A model generated the notes under the pieces. It ran no database searches, was not told where the DNA came from, and saw only the letters and a list, made by a program, of their open reading frames with translations. Positions 5,815 to 5,898 of a stretch of DNA of 5,898 nt are shown piece by piece. The position numbers and the translations under genes are program-made. The stretch is from NCBI GenBank assembly GCA_964568655.1, contig CAZMRG010000180.1, forward strand, positions 1 to 5,898, in the 5' to 3' direction. This DNA comes from CAWFKW01 sp964568655. GTDB taxonomy: Bacteria > Bacteroidota > Ignavibacteria > Tepidaquicellales > OLB5. Positions within the stretch are counted from its first letter, which is position 1, and each line of letters begins with the position of its first letter.

Positions 5815-5898
5815 TTAAAAATGATAACTAAAGCTTGTGTTTAAATAAGTATTCTTTATTGTGCCGGGCGACATATGGCTGTCTAAAAGAGATGCAGT
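5815..5898 (-). CDS. PorV-like barrel, array copy D, C-terminal 27 residues only
   Basis: The frame is open from the right edge (codon at 5898-5896) to a TAA at 5817-5815, giving 27 residues: TASLLDSHMSPGTIK, then NTYLNTSFSYHF. This matches the end of copy C (LSILDSHISQRTIKNTY...SYNF) closely and copies A and B more distantly (DSH...NT...S-x-Y-x-F with terminal Phe), so it is the end of a fourth array member. The remainder lies outside the window, so whether it is intact is unknown. Only 30 bp separate its stop from the relic's ATG. Confidence 0.72.
   Translation of the reverse strand, partial: TASLLDSHMSPGTIKNTYLNTSFSYHF

Overview
The window looks like an AT-rich chromosomal segment of a Gram-negative bacterium of the Bacteroidota/Chlorobiota (FCB) type. 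The evidence is a high density of secreted outer-membrane beta-barrels with signal peptides ending in S-Q or A-Q, start sites mostly preceded by A-rich stretches rather than Shine-Dalgarno boxes, and barrels resembling the PorV/PorQ family common in that group. This placement is an inference; there is no rRNA or other decisive marker gene here.

Left part (1-1645, plus strand): the 3' nine-tenths of a peptidase T gene (pepT), followed with a 22-bp overlap by a small secreted beta-barrel gene. Middle (1767-3164): a minus-strand VOC/glyoxalase-fold protein and a divergent plus-strand gene for a secreted HExxH zinc metalloprotease, separated by an 84-bp AT-rich region that must hold both promoters. 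The metalloprotease gene converges on the next block, and the two genes share a TTAA at their stop codons.

Right part (3161-5898, minus strand): a tandem array of at least four related PorV-like outer-membrane barrel genes. In transcription order these are copy D (only its last 27 codons are in the window), copy C (a relic with a signal peptide joined out of frame to the last strands of the barrel), copy B (intact, 361 aa) and copy A (intact, 351 aa). B and A share a leader and first codons that are better conserved than the rest of the genes. C and D look like a second subgroup. The spacers hold a perfect 9-bp hairpin (A/B) and a compact double-hairpin palindromic element (B/C).

The most notable material is this barrel array: repeated duplication, one dead member, and a conserved leader box. 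No rRNA, tRNA, CRISPR array, transposase or phage gene was seen. No gene-free stretch exceeds 150 bases.
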